Source: JAVBPB01 sp031549965 (lineage in GTDB: Bacteria > Bacillota > Clostridia > Lachnospirales > Lachnospiraceae). From it: a stretch of 40,320 bases of DNA. Below are positions 34,038-40,320 of the stretch, one piece after another. Where the stretch lies: contig JAVBPB010000056.1 of assembly GCA_031549965.1 (NCBI GenBank), positions 1-40,320 on the forward strand, read 5' to 3'. The notes beneath the pieces were generated by a model, which had not been told where the DNA came from, searched no databases, and saw only the letters and a program-made list of their open reading frames with translations. The position numbers and the translations under genes are program-made. How positions within the stretch are numbered: the stretch's first letter is position 1; every line of letters begins with the position of its first letter.

Positions 34038-34772
34038 ATGGTTTTATTTAACAAAGGAAATAGTTATATTTCCAAAGCAGAAAAGGCATTGGTTATAGGT
34101 AACTATAGTAATGCTCTTGAGTATTGCAATCTTATTATTACTAATAAGGCTAATAATAAGCTTGGGTTAGTTAGATTAGGGATAAGTTTTTTTAAAAACT
34201 TATTATATAAGCCAGCTAAGGATATTTTTGTATATTCATTGTCTTTAAAGGGATTGAATAATTCTTTTACTAAAGCACTTACACTTAATTTGGCTTTATG
34301 TGATTGGAAACTTGGTGATGTTAAAGAGTCTATCAGATTATATGAATCTATTATCTTAGATCCCAAATATGAAAAATTACTTAATATTGATGATTGGACC
34401 AATGTGGCATTTATTTGTATCGAAAATAATATGTTTGATAAGGCAATTAAATATACTAATAAGACTTTTGAATTTGATGAAAACCATCCAGCAGCTTATG
34501 ATAATATTGGACAAATTTATTATAAACAAAAACAATATGAAGAAGCTATTTATAATTTTAATTTATCTATTGAATATAACCCCGAAACTGTTGATTCTCA
34601 TTATTATTTAGGTAAAATTTATGAGGATGAAGGAGATTTTGAATTAGCAAAGGATTTTTATGAAAAAACATTGAGCCTTGATTTTAATCCTTTGAATTCT
34701 CTTACCAGAGAAATTGTTGTGGAATCATTGAATGGACTTTTGAGTAAGATGGAAGATAGCATAAAGGATTGA
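34038..34772 (+). CDS. TPR-repeat protein
   Basis: The 244-residue soluble protein has a TPR array. Degenerate repeats cover residues 10-120 and two clear ones follow at the C-terminal side (for example AAYDNIGQIYYKQKQYEEAI and DSHYYLGKIYEDEGDFELAK in ~140-215). TPRs are protein-binding scaffolds; no catalytic domain or signal peptide is seen, and the partner is unknown. AGGAGG precedes ATG. The gene lies downstream of a long nested palindrome and is monocistronic. Confidence 0.85.
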   Translation: MVLFNKGNSYISKAEKALVIGNYSNALEYCNLIITNKANNKLGLVRLGISFFKNLLYKPAKDIFVYSLSLKGLNNSFTKALTLNLALCDWKLGDVKESIRLYESIILDPKYEKLLNIDDWTNVAFICIENNMFDKAIKYTNKTFEFDENHPAAYDNIGQIYYKQKQYEEAIYNFNLSIEYNPETVDSHYYLGKIYEDEGDFELAKDFYEKTLSLDFNPLNSLTREIVVESLNGLLSKMEDSIKD

Positions 34773-34790
34773 TATAAATATATTTATTAT

Positions 34791-34862
34791 ACAACATATA
34801 AATTCGGCAAAACGTTTAAATTATTTAGTTTAGTACTGAATTTATATGTTGTAATTTCTTTT
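34791..34862 (+). terminator. Terminator of the TPR gene
   Basis: The perfect 15-nt arms ACAACATATAAATTC (34791-34805) and GAATTTATATGTTGT (34838-34852) are followed by AATTTCTTTTTATT. They lie between two convergent genes. Confidence 0.75.
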
Positions 34863-34876
34863 TATTCTATATTATT

Positions 34877-35569
34877 TTATAATACATTGTATGCATTTGA
34901 TTCTTTAAGACTTAGAATAATATTTAGATTTCCATTTCTTGTCCTAAGTTCATCTAAAAATTCTTTTTCTTCATTGTCATTTTTCATTGTTACTCCATAA
35001 GTTAACTCATATAGTGTACCTAGATTTGTTGTTTTTACTCTTTCTAGGGTAGATTTGTTGGTATATTTTTGAAATAAGTCATCAAAAACATTTTGATAAT
35101 TCATATCTTCTGGTATTGTTATTCTTAGCTGTTTGTCAATTGTCTTAATTACTCCAAAGTTTAGTTGAGATAAGAGTATCATAGTTAAGCATAATATTAA
35201 TGTTACAATTGCTGCAAATCCTATGTAACCCATTCCAGTTGCAAGACCTATTGCCATTGAAAGGAAAACATATGATATGTCTTTTGAATCTCCTGGTGTA
35301 CTTCTAAATCTTACTAAGGAAAATGCACCTGCTAATGAAAATGCTCTTGCAATGTTACTTCCTACTAACATTATTATTACTGTTACTACTGCCGGAAGAA
35401 TTATCATTGTTATTGAAAGACTTCCAGAATAGACTTTCTTTTTATTTGTAATTATATATACCAAGCTTATCACAAGTCCTAATAAAAGAGCTACAAGAAT
35501 GCTTAAAACTGCGGTATGAATTGATATGGTTGCATCTGTTGCTGTTGATGATATGATTGATTCAAACAT
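34877..35569 (-). CDS. DUF4956 membrane protein
   Basis: The 230-residue protein has an N-terminal half with about four membrane segments (residues ~18-42, 52-72, 95-115, 120-140) and the family motif AFSLAGAFSLVRFRSTPGDSKDI, followed by a ~90-residue cytoplasmic domain ending in LSLKESNAYNVL. DUF4956 proteins usually sit beside VTC-domain polymerases and may help with export or polymer handling (inference; not shown biochemically). AGGAGG lies 8 nt before ATG, but the start is inside the VTC gene: 67 nt overlap in a different frame. Confidence 0.88.
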   Translation of the reverse strand: MFESIISSTATDATISIHTAVLSILVALLLGLVISLVYIITNKKKVYSGSLSITMIILPAVVTVIIMLVGSNIARAFSLAGAFSLVRFRSTPGDSKDISYVFLSMAIGLATGMGYIGFAAIVTLILCLTMILLSQLNFGVIKTIDKQLRITIPEDMNYQNVFDDLFQKYTNKSTLERVKTTNLGTLYELTYGVTMKNDNEEKEFLDELRTRNGNLNIILSLKESNAYNVL

Positions 35570-36303
35570 GTTTTTTGTCCTCCTATATTATAATTGTTAG
35601 TTACCATATTTTTATATTCTGTTCCATATTTTGAAAATGAAGTTGAATATATTTGATACTCTGATAGTAATTTTGTAAACCACATTGGAGTACCCTTTTC
35701 AATTTTTACTTCCATTAACCATTTTCCTTTTGGAAGTAACTGATATCCACAGCTTCCGCTTTCTAAAAATAGTTCATCTCTTCTTGTTCTTATATTAGTG
35801 TCAAAGGTTACTCTGAAATCTTTGTTTTCTATTCCAAAGAATGCTTTTCTATCATAAGAAAGGTAAAGTTTTGGAACCGGTTTATATCTTTTTATCATAT
35901 AATCAATTTCATTTAGTACCTGTTTATTCATAAATGGTTTTAGTTCTGGCTTTTGACCAGTTTTTATATATTGGTACGCTTCACTTAATATTAACTTTGT
36001 TCTTCTTTTATTAACAAGACCATTATATTTTTTCTTTATTTCTAAGAATACTTTGTCTGAAAGTTCTGGTACTCCATAACTTCTAAGTCTTAGCTTTTCT
36101 TTGTAAACTGGCTTATTTATTGAGTTTTGAATTAAGTAGTTATCCTCTGTATCATAATATATATTACAAATATTGTAAAATTCATTAGTTCTATTAAATT
36201 CATCTACTTCCATATAGTCTAAAAGCCTTAGTGTCAATTTATTATAAGTTTCTTCATCAAGCATATATTTTTTTTCATATCGGTTAAAAACTTCTATTGA
36301 CAT
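35503..36303 (-). CDS. VTC-domain polyphosphate polymerase-like protein
   Basis: The protein has 266 residues from the ATG at 36303 (AAAGGAG 9 nt upstream). Upstream in-frame starts at 36351 (TTG) and 36312 have a poorer context. The VTC tunnel-barrel residues are seen in order: FNRYEKKYML, YKEKLRLRSYG, VFLEIKKKYNG, KRRTKLILS, YKPVPKLYLSYDRKAFFG, RVTFDTNIRTRR, and LMEVKIEKGTPMWF. The basic residues line a tunnel that makes polyphosphate from ATP in the yeast homologue. The last 22 residues (Gln-rich, YHQQQQMQPYQF) are encoded in the overlap with DUF4956 and lie beyond the core, so they are probably dispensable. It lies upstream of and is coupled to DUF4956. Confidence 0.9.
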   Translation of the reverse strand: MSIEVFNRYEKKYMLDEETYNKLTLRLLDYMEVDEFNRTNEFYNICNIYYDTEDNYLIQNSINKPVYKEKLRLRSYGVPELSDKVFLEIKKKYNGLVNKRRTKLILSEAYQYIKTGQKPELKPFMNKQVLNEIDYMIKRYKPVPKLYLSYDRKAFFGIENKDFRVTFDTNIRTRRDELFLESGSCGYQLLPKGKWLMEVKIEKGTPMWFTKLLSEYQIYSTSFSKYGTEYKNMVTNNYNIGGQKTCLNQSYHQQQQMQPYQFIPQF

Positions 36304-36407
36304 ATTGCTCATCTCCTTTGCTTTGTTTGTAAGTTCATTATAGTAATCCAATGTGATAGTTTTATGATGGTTGTTTTAAGAATATAAGAAGATATTTTGA
36401 AAACTAA

Positions 36408-36677
36408 AAAGAGTCTGCTAAATAAGTTGCTGAAAAAGTCCTTGATTTAGGTTGTGTAAATTTTTTAGATGAATATGAGTGTATATATATCCAATTGTTT
36501 GCCTTGCCCTCCTTCAGCATGTTTTTTACAAGCCTTTGCTATGCAAAGTCTTGACAAAACATAAACGCTTCGTCGGACGGTCTGCACAATTGGATATATA
36601 TACACTCATATTCATCTAAAAAATTAATTTACCTTATTGAAAGAACTTTTTCAGTTGCCTCTGTTAGCAGACTCTTT
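36408..36677. repeat. Palindromic element, copy C
   Basis: The outermost arms AAAGAGTCTGCTAA (36408-36421) and TTAGCAGACTCTTT (36664-36677) pair perfectly. CTGAAAAAGT/ACTTTTTCAG (36430-36439 with 36645-36654) follow, then perfect 40-bp arms (36459-36498 with 36586-36625), around an 87-nt core (36499-36585). The element begins 1 nt after the histidine kinase stop codon and separates it from the VTC-DUF4956 pair, so it may serve as a terminator. Confidence 0.9.
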
Positions 36678-36678
36678 C

Positions 36679-38163
36679 TTATGCTATATCAAGTTCAAAC
36701 CAAAATATACTGCCTTTGTCTATTTCACTTTCTACACCATATGTTCCATTATGCATATTTACTATGTTTTTTACTATTGATAGACCAAGTCCGGTGCCAA
36801 AAACTGCTCTTTTATGGGTTTTATCAACTTTGTAATATCTTTCCCATATAAATGGAAGTTCGTCCTTTTCTATTCCTTTTCCATGATCGATAATTTCTAA
36901 ACGGACTTTGTTATTTTTTATTACCTGTCTTACAATTACTTGTTTATCACTGCCGGTATAGTTTATGGCATTGTTAATTAGGTTATATACTACCTGAAAT
37001 ATTTTTAATTCATCGGCATATACAAAAATGTTTCTGTCGTACTCAAATTTAATTGTGTATCCGCCTTGCTCGGTTAATTTTTTGTATCTTTCTAAAACTT
37101 TTTTTATGCTTGATGTTAGATCGCATTTATTTAGCTGTAGATCAGATGCTCCTGCTTGTAATTTTGAAATTTCTAACATATCATTTACAAGGGTAGTAAG
37201 TCTGTTAGCTTCATCTATTATTACCTGAACATTATCTGGAGTGTTTTCTCCCGGCAAATCTCTCATGATTTCTGCATATGCAGTAATCATTGTAAGGGGG
37301 GTTCTTAAGTCATGAGAGGTATTGGCTATTAGCTCTCTTTGAAGGTTTTCTGTTTTTGATAATTCGTTTGCTGTGTAATTTAATGTGGTAGAAAGTTCTG
37401 ATATTTCCCTGTATCCTTTTCCGGCAAAATGTATTGAAAAATTTCCTTTTGCCAGTTCTTTTGCTGACTTATTTATTACTATTATCGGTTGTGAAATATT
37501 TCTTGAAATTAGTAAAGCACAAATTAATGAGAGTAACATTAATACTACTGCAAGATATATAAATTGAATTCTTAATGTTTTTACTGTGGCGTCAACAGGT
37601 GAAATTAAAGCATTTAAAAATATTACATATTCTACTCCTTCTTTTTCAATAATTTTAATGCTTATAACACTTTCCATTTCAAATTTAATATTCTTTTTAT
37701 CCCATGGCATTCTGTTTTGATTTTGAATTTCTTCAAATGGAGGTATCATATTTTCACCTTCAAATCTTTTTCTACCTTCCATTCCATCAAATTGGAATAT
37801 ACTTTCTCCTCCATTATTTACTGCCATTTGATAAAAATTTTCAAAATCTTTTTTTTGCATATTGTGTATAATGCAATTAAATGTTTCATCCATTGAGTAT
37901 ATTTCATTACCTTCTTTATCGGTTACCAGTATACATACTTCATCCTTTAATGCAATTGTTTCAATTGTATCTTCTATTGTTTCATTACTTATATTATTGG
38001 CAATAGTATGGCTGGCATTTTCAACGCTTTTAAGTTTTATGTATTTGTAGAAATTGTCCAAATATACTATTTGAAATATCCATAATACAACTAAAAGTAT
38101 TGAAATAAATATAAGCATGTATGCAAATACTTTCCATTTCATACTAATTTGTTTATGCTTCAA
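36679..38163 (-). CDS. Membrane sensor histidine kinase
   Basis: The protein has 494 residues from a TTG at 38163. An ATG at 38142 is the alternative; both lack a textbook ribosome binding site, and GGGGAG lies 12 nt before the TTG. Domain order: TM1 (residues ~15-35), an extracellular sensor of ~160 residues, TM2 (~198-220), HAMP with SQPIIVINKSAKELAKGNF, HisKA with His284 in IANTSHDLRTPLTMITAYAE, and HATPase with NLINNAINYT, DHGKGIEKDELPFIWERY and GTGLGLSIVKNIV. It is cotranscribed with the response regulator upstream (11-nt overlap from the TTG). The stimulus is unknown. The stop codon abuts palindromic element C. Confidence 0.93.
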   Translation of the reverse strand: MKHKQISMKWKVFAYMLIFISILLVVLWIFQIVYLDNFYKYIKLKSVENASHTIANNISNETIEDTIETIALKDEVCILVTDKEGNEIYSMDETFNCIIHNMQKKDFENFYQMAVNNGGESIFQFDGMEGRKRFEGENMIPPFEEIQNQNRMPWDKKNIKFEMESVISIKIIEKEGVEYVIFLNALISPVDATVKTLRIQFIYLAVVLMLLSLICALLISRNISQPIIVINKSAKELAKGNFSIHFAGKGYREISELSTTLNYTANELSKTENLQRELIANTSHDLRTPLTMITAYAEIMRDLPGENTPDNVQVIIDEANRLTTLVNDMLEISKLQAGASDLQLNKCDLTSSIKKVLERYKKLTEQGGYTIKFEYDRNIFVYADELKIFQVVYNLINNAINYTGSDKQVIVRQVIKNNKVRLEIIDHGKGIEKDELPFIWERYYKVDKTHKRAVFGTGLGLSIVKNIVNMHNGTYGVESEIDKGSIFWFELDIA

Positions 38164-38824
38164 AACGGTATCCAACTCCCCTCAATGTAACAATAAACTT
38201 ACGATATTCACCTAAGCTGCTTCTTAGTAGTTTTATATGGGTATCAAGGGTTCTGTCATCTCCGTAAAAATCATATCCCCATACATCGGTTATTAATTTT
38301 TCTCTTGTTAATGCAATCCCTTTGTTTCTTACCATATAAAATAAAAGATCATATTCTTTTGGGGTCATTTCTGCTTTTACATCATCAACTGTTACAATTC
38401 TTGCGGTAAAATCTACTACTAATCCTTCAGATTTATATATTTCACGATCAATTTCTTCTTCTTTTTGATTTCTTGATATAATTACTTTTACCCTCATCAT
38501 TAATTCCCTTGGGGAAAATGGTTTTACAACATAGTCATCAATTCCAAGCTCAAAACCATGAATACGGTCATATTCCTCTCCTCTTGCTGATAACATTAGT
38601 ACTGGAATGTTTTTGAATTTTTTTATTTCTTTGCAAGTTGAAAAACCGTCTAGCTCTGGCATCATTACATCTAATATTAAGATATCATAGTCGTTTTTTT
38701 TGCACATTGTTATTGCTTCCATGCCGTCAACTGCTTCTTCTACCTCATAGCCTTCGAACTCGGCGTATTTTTTTATTATTAATCTTATCTTTTCTTCGTC
38801 ATCTACTACTAATATTTTGCTCAT
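38153..38824 (-). CDS. OmpR/PhoB-family response regulator
   Basis: The 223-residue protein has a receiver domain with DDE at 8-10, phosphoacceptor Asp52 in ILILDVMMPELDG, the Lys switch in DYVVKPFSPREL, and a winged-helix output domain ending in GVGYRFEA. It binds DNA as a dimer when phosphorylated by the adjacent kinase. AAGGAGG precedes the ATG. It lies 18 nt after the TrmH-type gene and is probably in one transcript with it. Confidence 0.96.
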   Translation of the reverse strand: MSKILVVDDEEKIRLIIKKYAEFEGYEVEEAVDGMEAITMCKKNDYDILILDVMMPELDGFSTCKEIKKFKNIPVLMLSARGEEYDRIHGFELGIDDYVVKPFSPRELMMRVKVIISRNQKEEEIDREIYKSEGLVVDFTARIVTVDDVKAEMTPKEYDLLFYMVRNKGIALTREKLITDVWGYDFYGDDRTLDTHIKLLRSSLGEYRKFIVTLRGVGYRFEA

Positions 38825-38842
38825 GACTACCTCCTTGGTTTT

Positions 38843-39628
38843 TTATTTTTTTCTTCTTTGCCTTGACACCTCGTACATTAATATAGATGCGGCTATTGAT
38901 GCATTTAATGATTCTACTTTACCTTCCATCGGAATTTTGATGTATTGATCAGCCAGTTGAGATATTTCACTTGTTAAGCCGTTTGCTTCGTTGCCTATAA
39001 GAAAACCTGTACTTTCAGTGTAGTCTTCTTCGTCGTAAAAATTGGTGCCTTTTAAGTGAGCAGCATATATTTTTATGTTTTTTTCTTTTAAAATTTTTAT
39101 TGATTCATTTATATTATTTACATATATAAATGGTATTCTAAAGATAGAACCCATTGTGGAACGAATTACTTTTGGGTTGTATACATCAACTGTTGTTTGG
39201 TTCATTATTATTCCTGTTATTCCTGAACCTTCTCCCGTTCTTATGATTGTTCCAAGATTTCCGGGATCGTTTAAGGATTCTAGTATTATTATGTTGGCTT
39301 TTTTTGTATTTGATATTTCTTCAAAAGAGTAACTCATTTGTTTTACTATTGCCATAATCCCTTGGGGGCTTATGGTGTCTGATACTTCATTAAAAACCTT
39401 TTCGCTCAGTACTTCGTATTCTATATTATTTATTAGAGCAGATTTATCCTTGAGTTCATTAATGAAAGTTTCTGATATGTAAGCTTTTATGATTAAATTA
39501 TCTTTTTGGGCTTCTTCAAACATTTTTATACCTTCAATTATGAAAACTTTTTGCTTGTCTCTTTCTTTTTTCTTTTTTTGTAATTGTATTAGGTTTTTAA
39601 TTTGTGAGTTGTTGGTGCTTGTGATCAT
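38843..39628 (-). CDS. TrmH/SpoU-type 2'-O-ribose RNA methyltransferase
   Basis: The 261-residue protein has an N-terminal substrate-binding domain (KVFIIEGIKMFEEA) and a SPOUT domain with three motifs: ILESLNDPGNLGTIIRTGEGSGI (motif 1), FLIGNEANGLTSEI (motif 2) and IPMEGKVESLNASIAASILMYEVSRQR (motif 3) in shortened form. It uses SAM to methylate the ribose 2'-OH of rRNA, probably 23S. AGGT precedes the ATG. It is the first gene of a likely three-gene unit with the two-component system, behind a strong promoter. Confidence 0.92.
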   Translation of the reverse strand: MITSTNNSQIKNLIQLQKKKKERDKQKVFIIEGIKMFEEAQKDNLIIKAYISETFINELKDKSALINNIEYEVLSEKVFNEVSDTISPQGIMAIVKQMSYSFEEISNTKKANIIILESLNDPGNLGTIIRTGEGSGITGIIMNQTTVDVYNPKVIRSTMGSIFRIPFIYVNNINESIKILKEKNIKIYAAHLKGTNFYDEEDYTESTGFLIGNEANGLTSEISQLADQYIKIPMEGKVESLNASIAASILMYEVSRQRRKK

Positions 39629-39703
39629 AACTTACCTGCTTTCCTAACAGACTTTTAATGATAATTAATTTTTTGTGTTAGTATCTTGTCAATTGCTATA
39701 TTC

Positions 39704-39733
39704 ATTATAATAATTATCTATAGGCACTGTCAA
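39704..39733 (-). promoter_or_regulatory. Promoter of the TrmH-two-component unit
   Basis: TTGACA (39733-39728), an 18-nt spacer, and TATAAT (39709-39704), on the minus strand. Confidence 0.75.
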
Positions 39734-39807
39734 CAGTGTAGAGTATTTTTCATGAAACCATCACATTAATATAGAAAAAAACTCCCCCATATTTTGAGGA
39801 GGCACTG

Positions 39808-39853
39808 AAAAAGTCCTTGATTTAGGCAGTGTAAATTTTATTTTTCATTAGAA
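39808..39853 (+). repeat. Solo left end of a palindromic element
   Basis: The segment begins CACTGAAAAAGTCCTTGATT and is nearly identical to the left terminal segment of copy C (36430 onward) over about 38 nt, then diverges. No matching right end follows before copy D begins at 40054. It looks like a truncated or rearranged element. Confidence 0.65.
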
Positions 39854-40053
39854 ACCATTCGTTACAATTCAACTTCAACATTGAACATAGGTTCAATCAA
39901 CTTGCATTACTATTTACTATATGATACAATATTTTTAGTAATCAACTATGATTACTGACAATCGTGTTACAGGGTAGTTTGACCCTATTCTACATAGAAT
40001 TTGGTATTGCTTATGGCCAATAAAAAACCTTCCCTGTGCTTTGAGAGATCGAT
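39854..40053. other. Gene-free 200 bp with several short hairpins
   Basis: No coding frame with a ribosome binding site is seen. Short stems occur, for example GAAC/GGTTC, TAATCA/TGATTA and AGGGTA/ACCCT. This may be the remnant of a further element interior. I recognise nothing else. Confidence 0.4.
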
Positions 40054-40320
40054 CACTGAAAAAGTCCTTTCAACATGGTAAATTAATTTTTCAGATGAAT
40101 ACAGTTGTATAATTATTTAATTGTGCCGACCCAAGGTTCGGCAGATGTTTTTGTCTTTTAAAACATCGAGAGAACGTCCGATGAGGCGTTTATATTTTTT
40201 ACAAGACTTGCAAAGGCTTGTAAAAAATATGCCGAGAGAGGGTAAGGCAAACAATTAAATAATTATACAACTGTATTCATCTGAAAAATTTGAAAGACTA
40301 AATCAAGGACTTTTTCAGTG
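40054..40320. repeat. Palindromic element, copy D (inverted orientation, longer core)
   Basis: The ends CACTGAAAAAGTCC and GGACTTTTTCAGTG are perfect complements. The inner arms are perfect over 40 bp (40085-40124 with 40251-40290). The 126-nt core (40125-40250), read on the minus strand, begins like cores B and C (TTGCCTTACCCTC). It has a perfect stem ATATTTTTTACAAG/CTTGTAAAAAATAT, then adds two hairpins (GATGTTTT/AAAACATC and GCCGA/TCGGC) absent from B and C. The element reaches the right window edge. Confidence 0.85.

Noticed and set aside
26521..40320. The repeated elements as a CRISPR array or insertion sequences
   Set aside because: The copies are far apart, palindromic and without spacers or a transposase gene; they are better treated as non-coding palindromic elements.
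39660..40320. A possible protein-coding gene in the right-hand gap
   Set aside because: Frames are short, without ribosome binding sites, and the DNA is dominated by inverted repeats.
1..40320. tRNA or rRNA genes
   Set aside because: I saw no cloverleaf with the GGTTCRA T-loop signature and no rRNA segments on either strand by eye; short matches were in T-box or palindrome regions.

Overview
The window is a low-GC Gram-positive chromosome segment, most likely from an anaerobic member of Clostridia (Lachnospiraceae or a near relative). Supporting signs are the AT-rich sequence, strong AGGAGG-type ribosome binding sites, two T-box leaders, an L20-type leader in front of infC-rpmI-rplT with an ATT-initiated infC, sigma-A type promoters, and a gene set typical of such genomes (VTC-domain plus DUF4956 pair, FIST protein, F420-ligase-like protein, DegV, EcsC). 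I cannot name the species.

Layout. Positions 1-2860 (minus) hold the accessory part: a nucleoside-phosphorylase-like protein translationally coupled to a large protein with a variant P-loop NTPase core that runs off the left edge. I read this as a candidate effector-plus-NTPase conflict (defence) module. A decayed polysaccharide deacetylase follows (3285-3518). Positions 3682-12293 are mainly housekeeping: a DHH phosphoesterase, prfC, an EcsC protein convergent with a short DUF4132 protein, the infC-rpmI-rplT operon, and thrS behind a Thr T-box. Positions 12902-21601 (minus) carry an F420-ligase-like protein, a chemoreceptor, trpCFBA behind a Trp (UGG) T-box, and a small protein plus FIST sensor pair. 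Positions 21877-26503 (plus) carry a class A penicillin-binding protein and a second chemoreceptor. Positions 26903-39628 hold a beta-helix protein with topB, degV, glyA, an NfeD/SPFH membrane pair, a TPR protein, the VTC/DUF4956 pair, a two-component system and a TrmH-type rRNA methyltransferase.

How the genes work together. Translation functions (thrS, infC, rpmI, rplT, prfC, trmH) and amino acid metabolism (trp, glyA) dominate. The T-boxes tie thrS and trp expression to tRNA charging, and the L20 leader should tie the infC operon to free L20. Envelope and signalling genes (PBP, NfeD/SPFH, VTC/DUF4956, histidine kinase/regulator, two chemoreceptors, FIST) make up most of the rest.

The most unusual feature is a dispersed family of 230-270 bp palindromic elements in intergenic DNA: 12345-12551, 26521-26795, 36408-36677 and 40054-40320, with relict ends near 7880 and 39808. 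Two copies share an 87-nt core at 82 of 87 positions, and a third, inverted copy carries a related, longer core. The cores are flanked by perfect inverted arms of 40 or 69 bp. The arms differ between copies, yet every difference is matched in the opposite arm. One copy is embedded in the thrS leader between the T-box terminator and the start codon.
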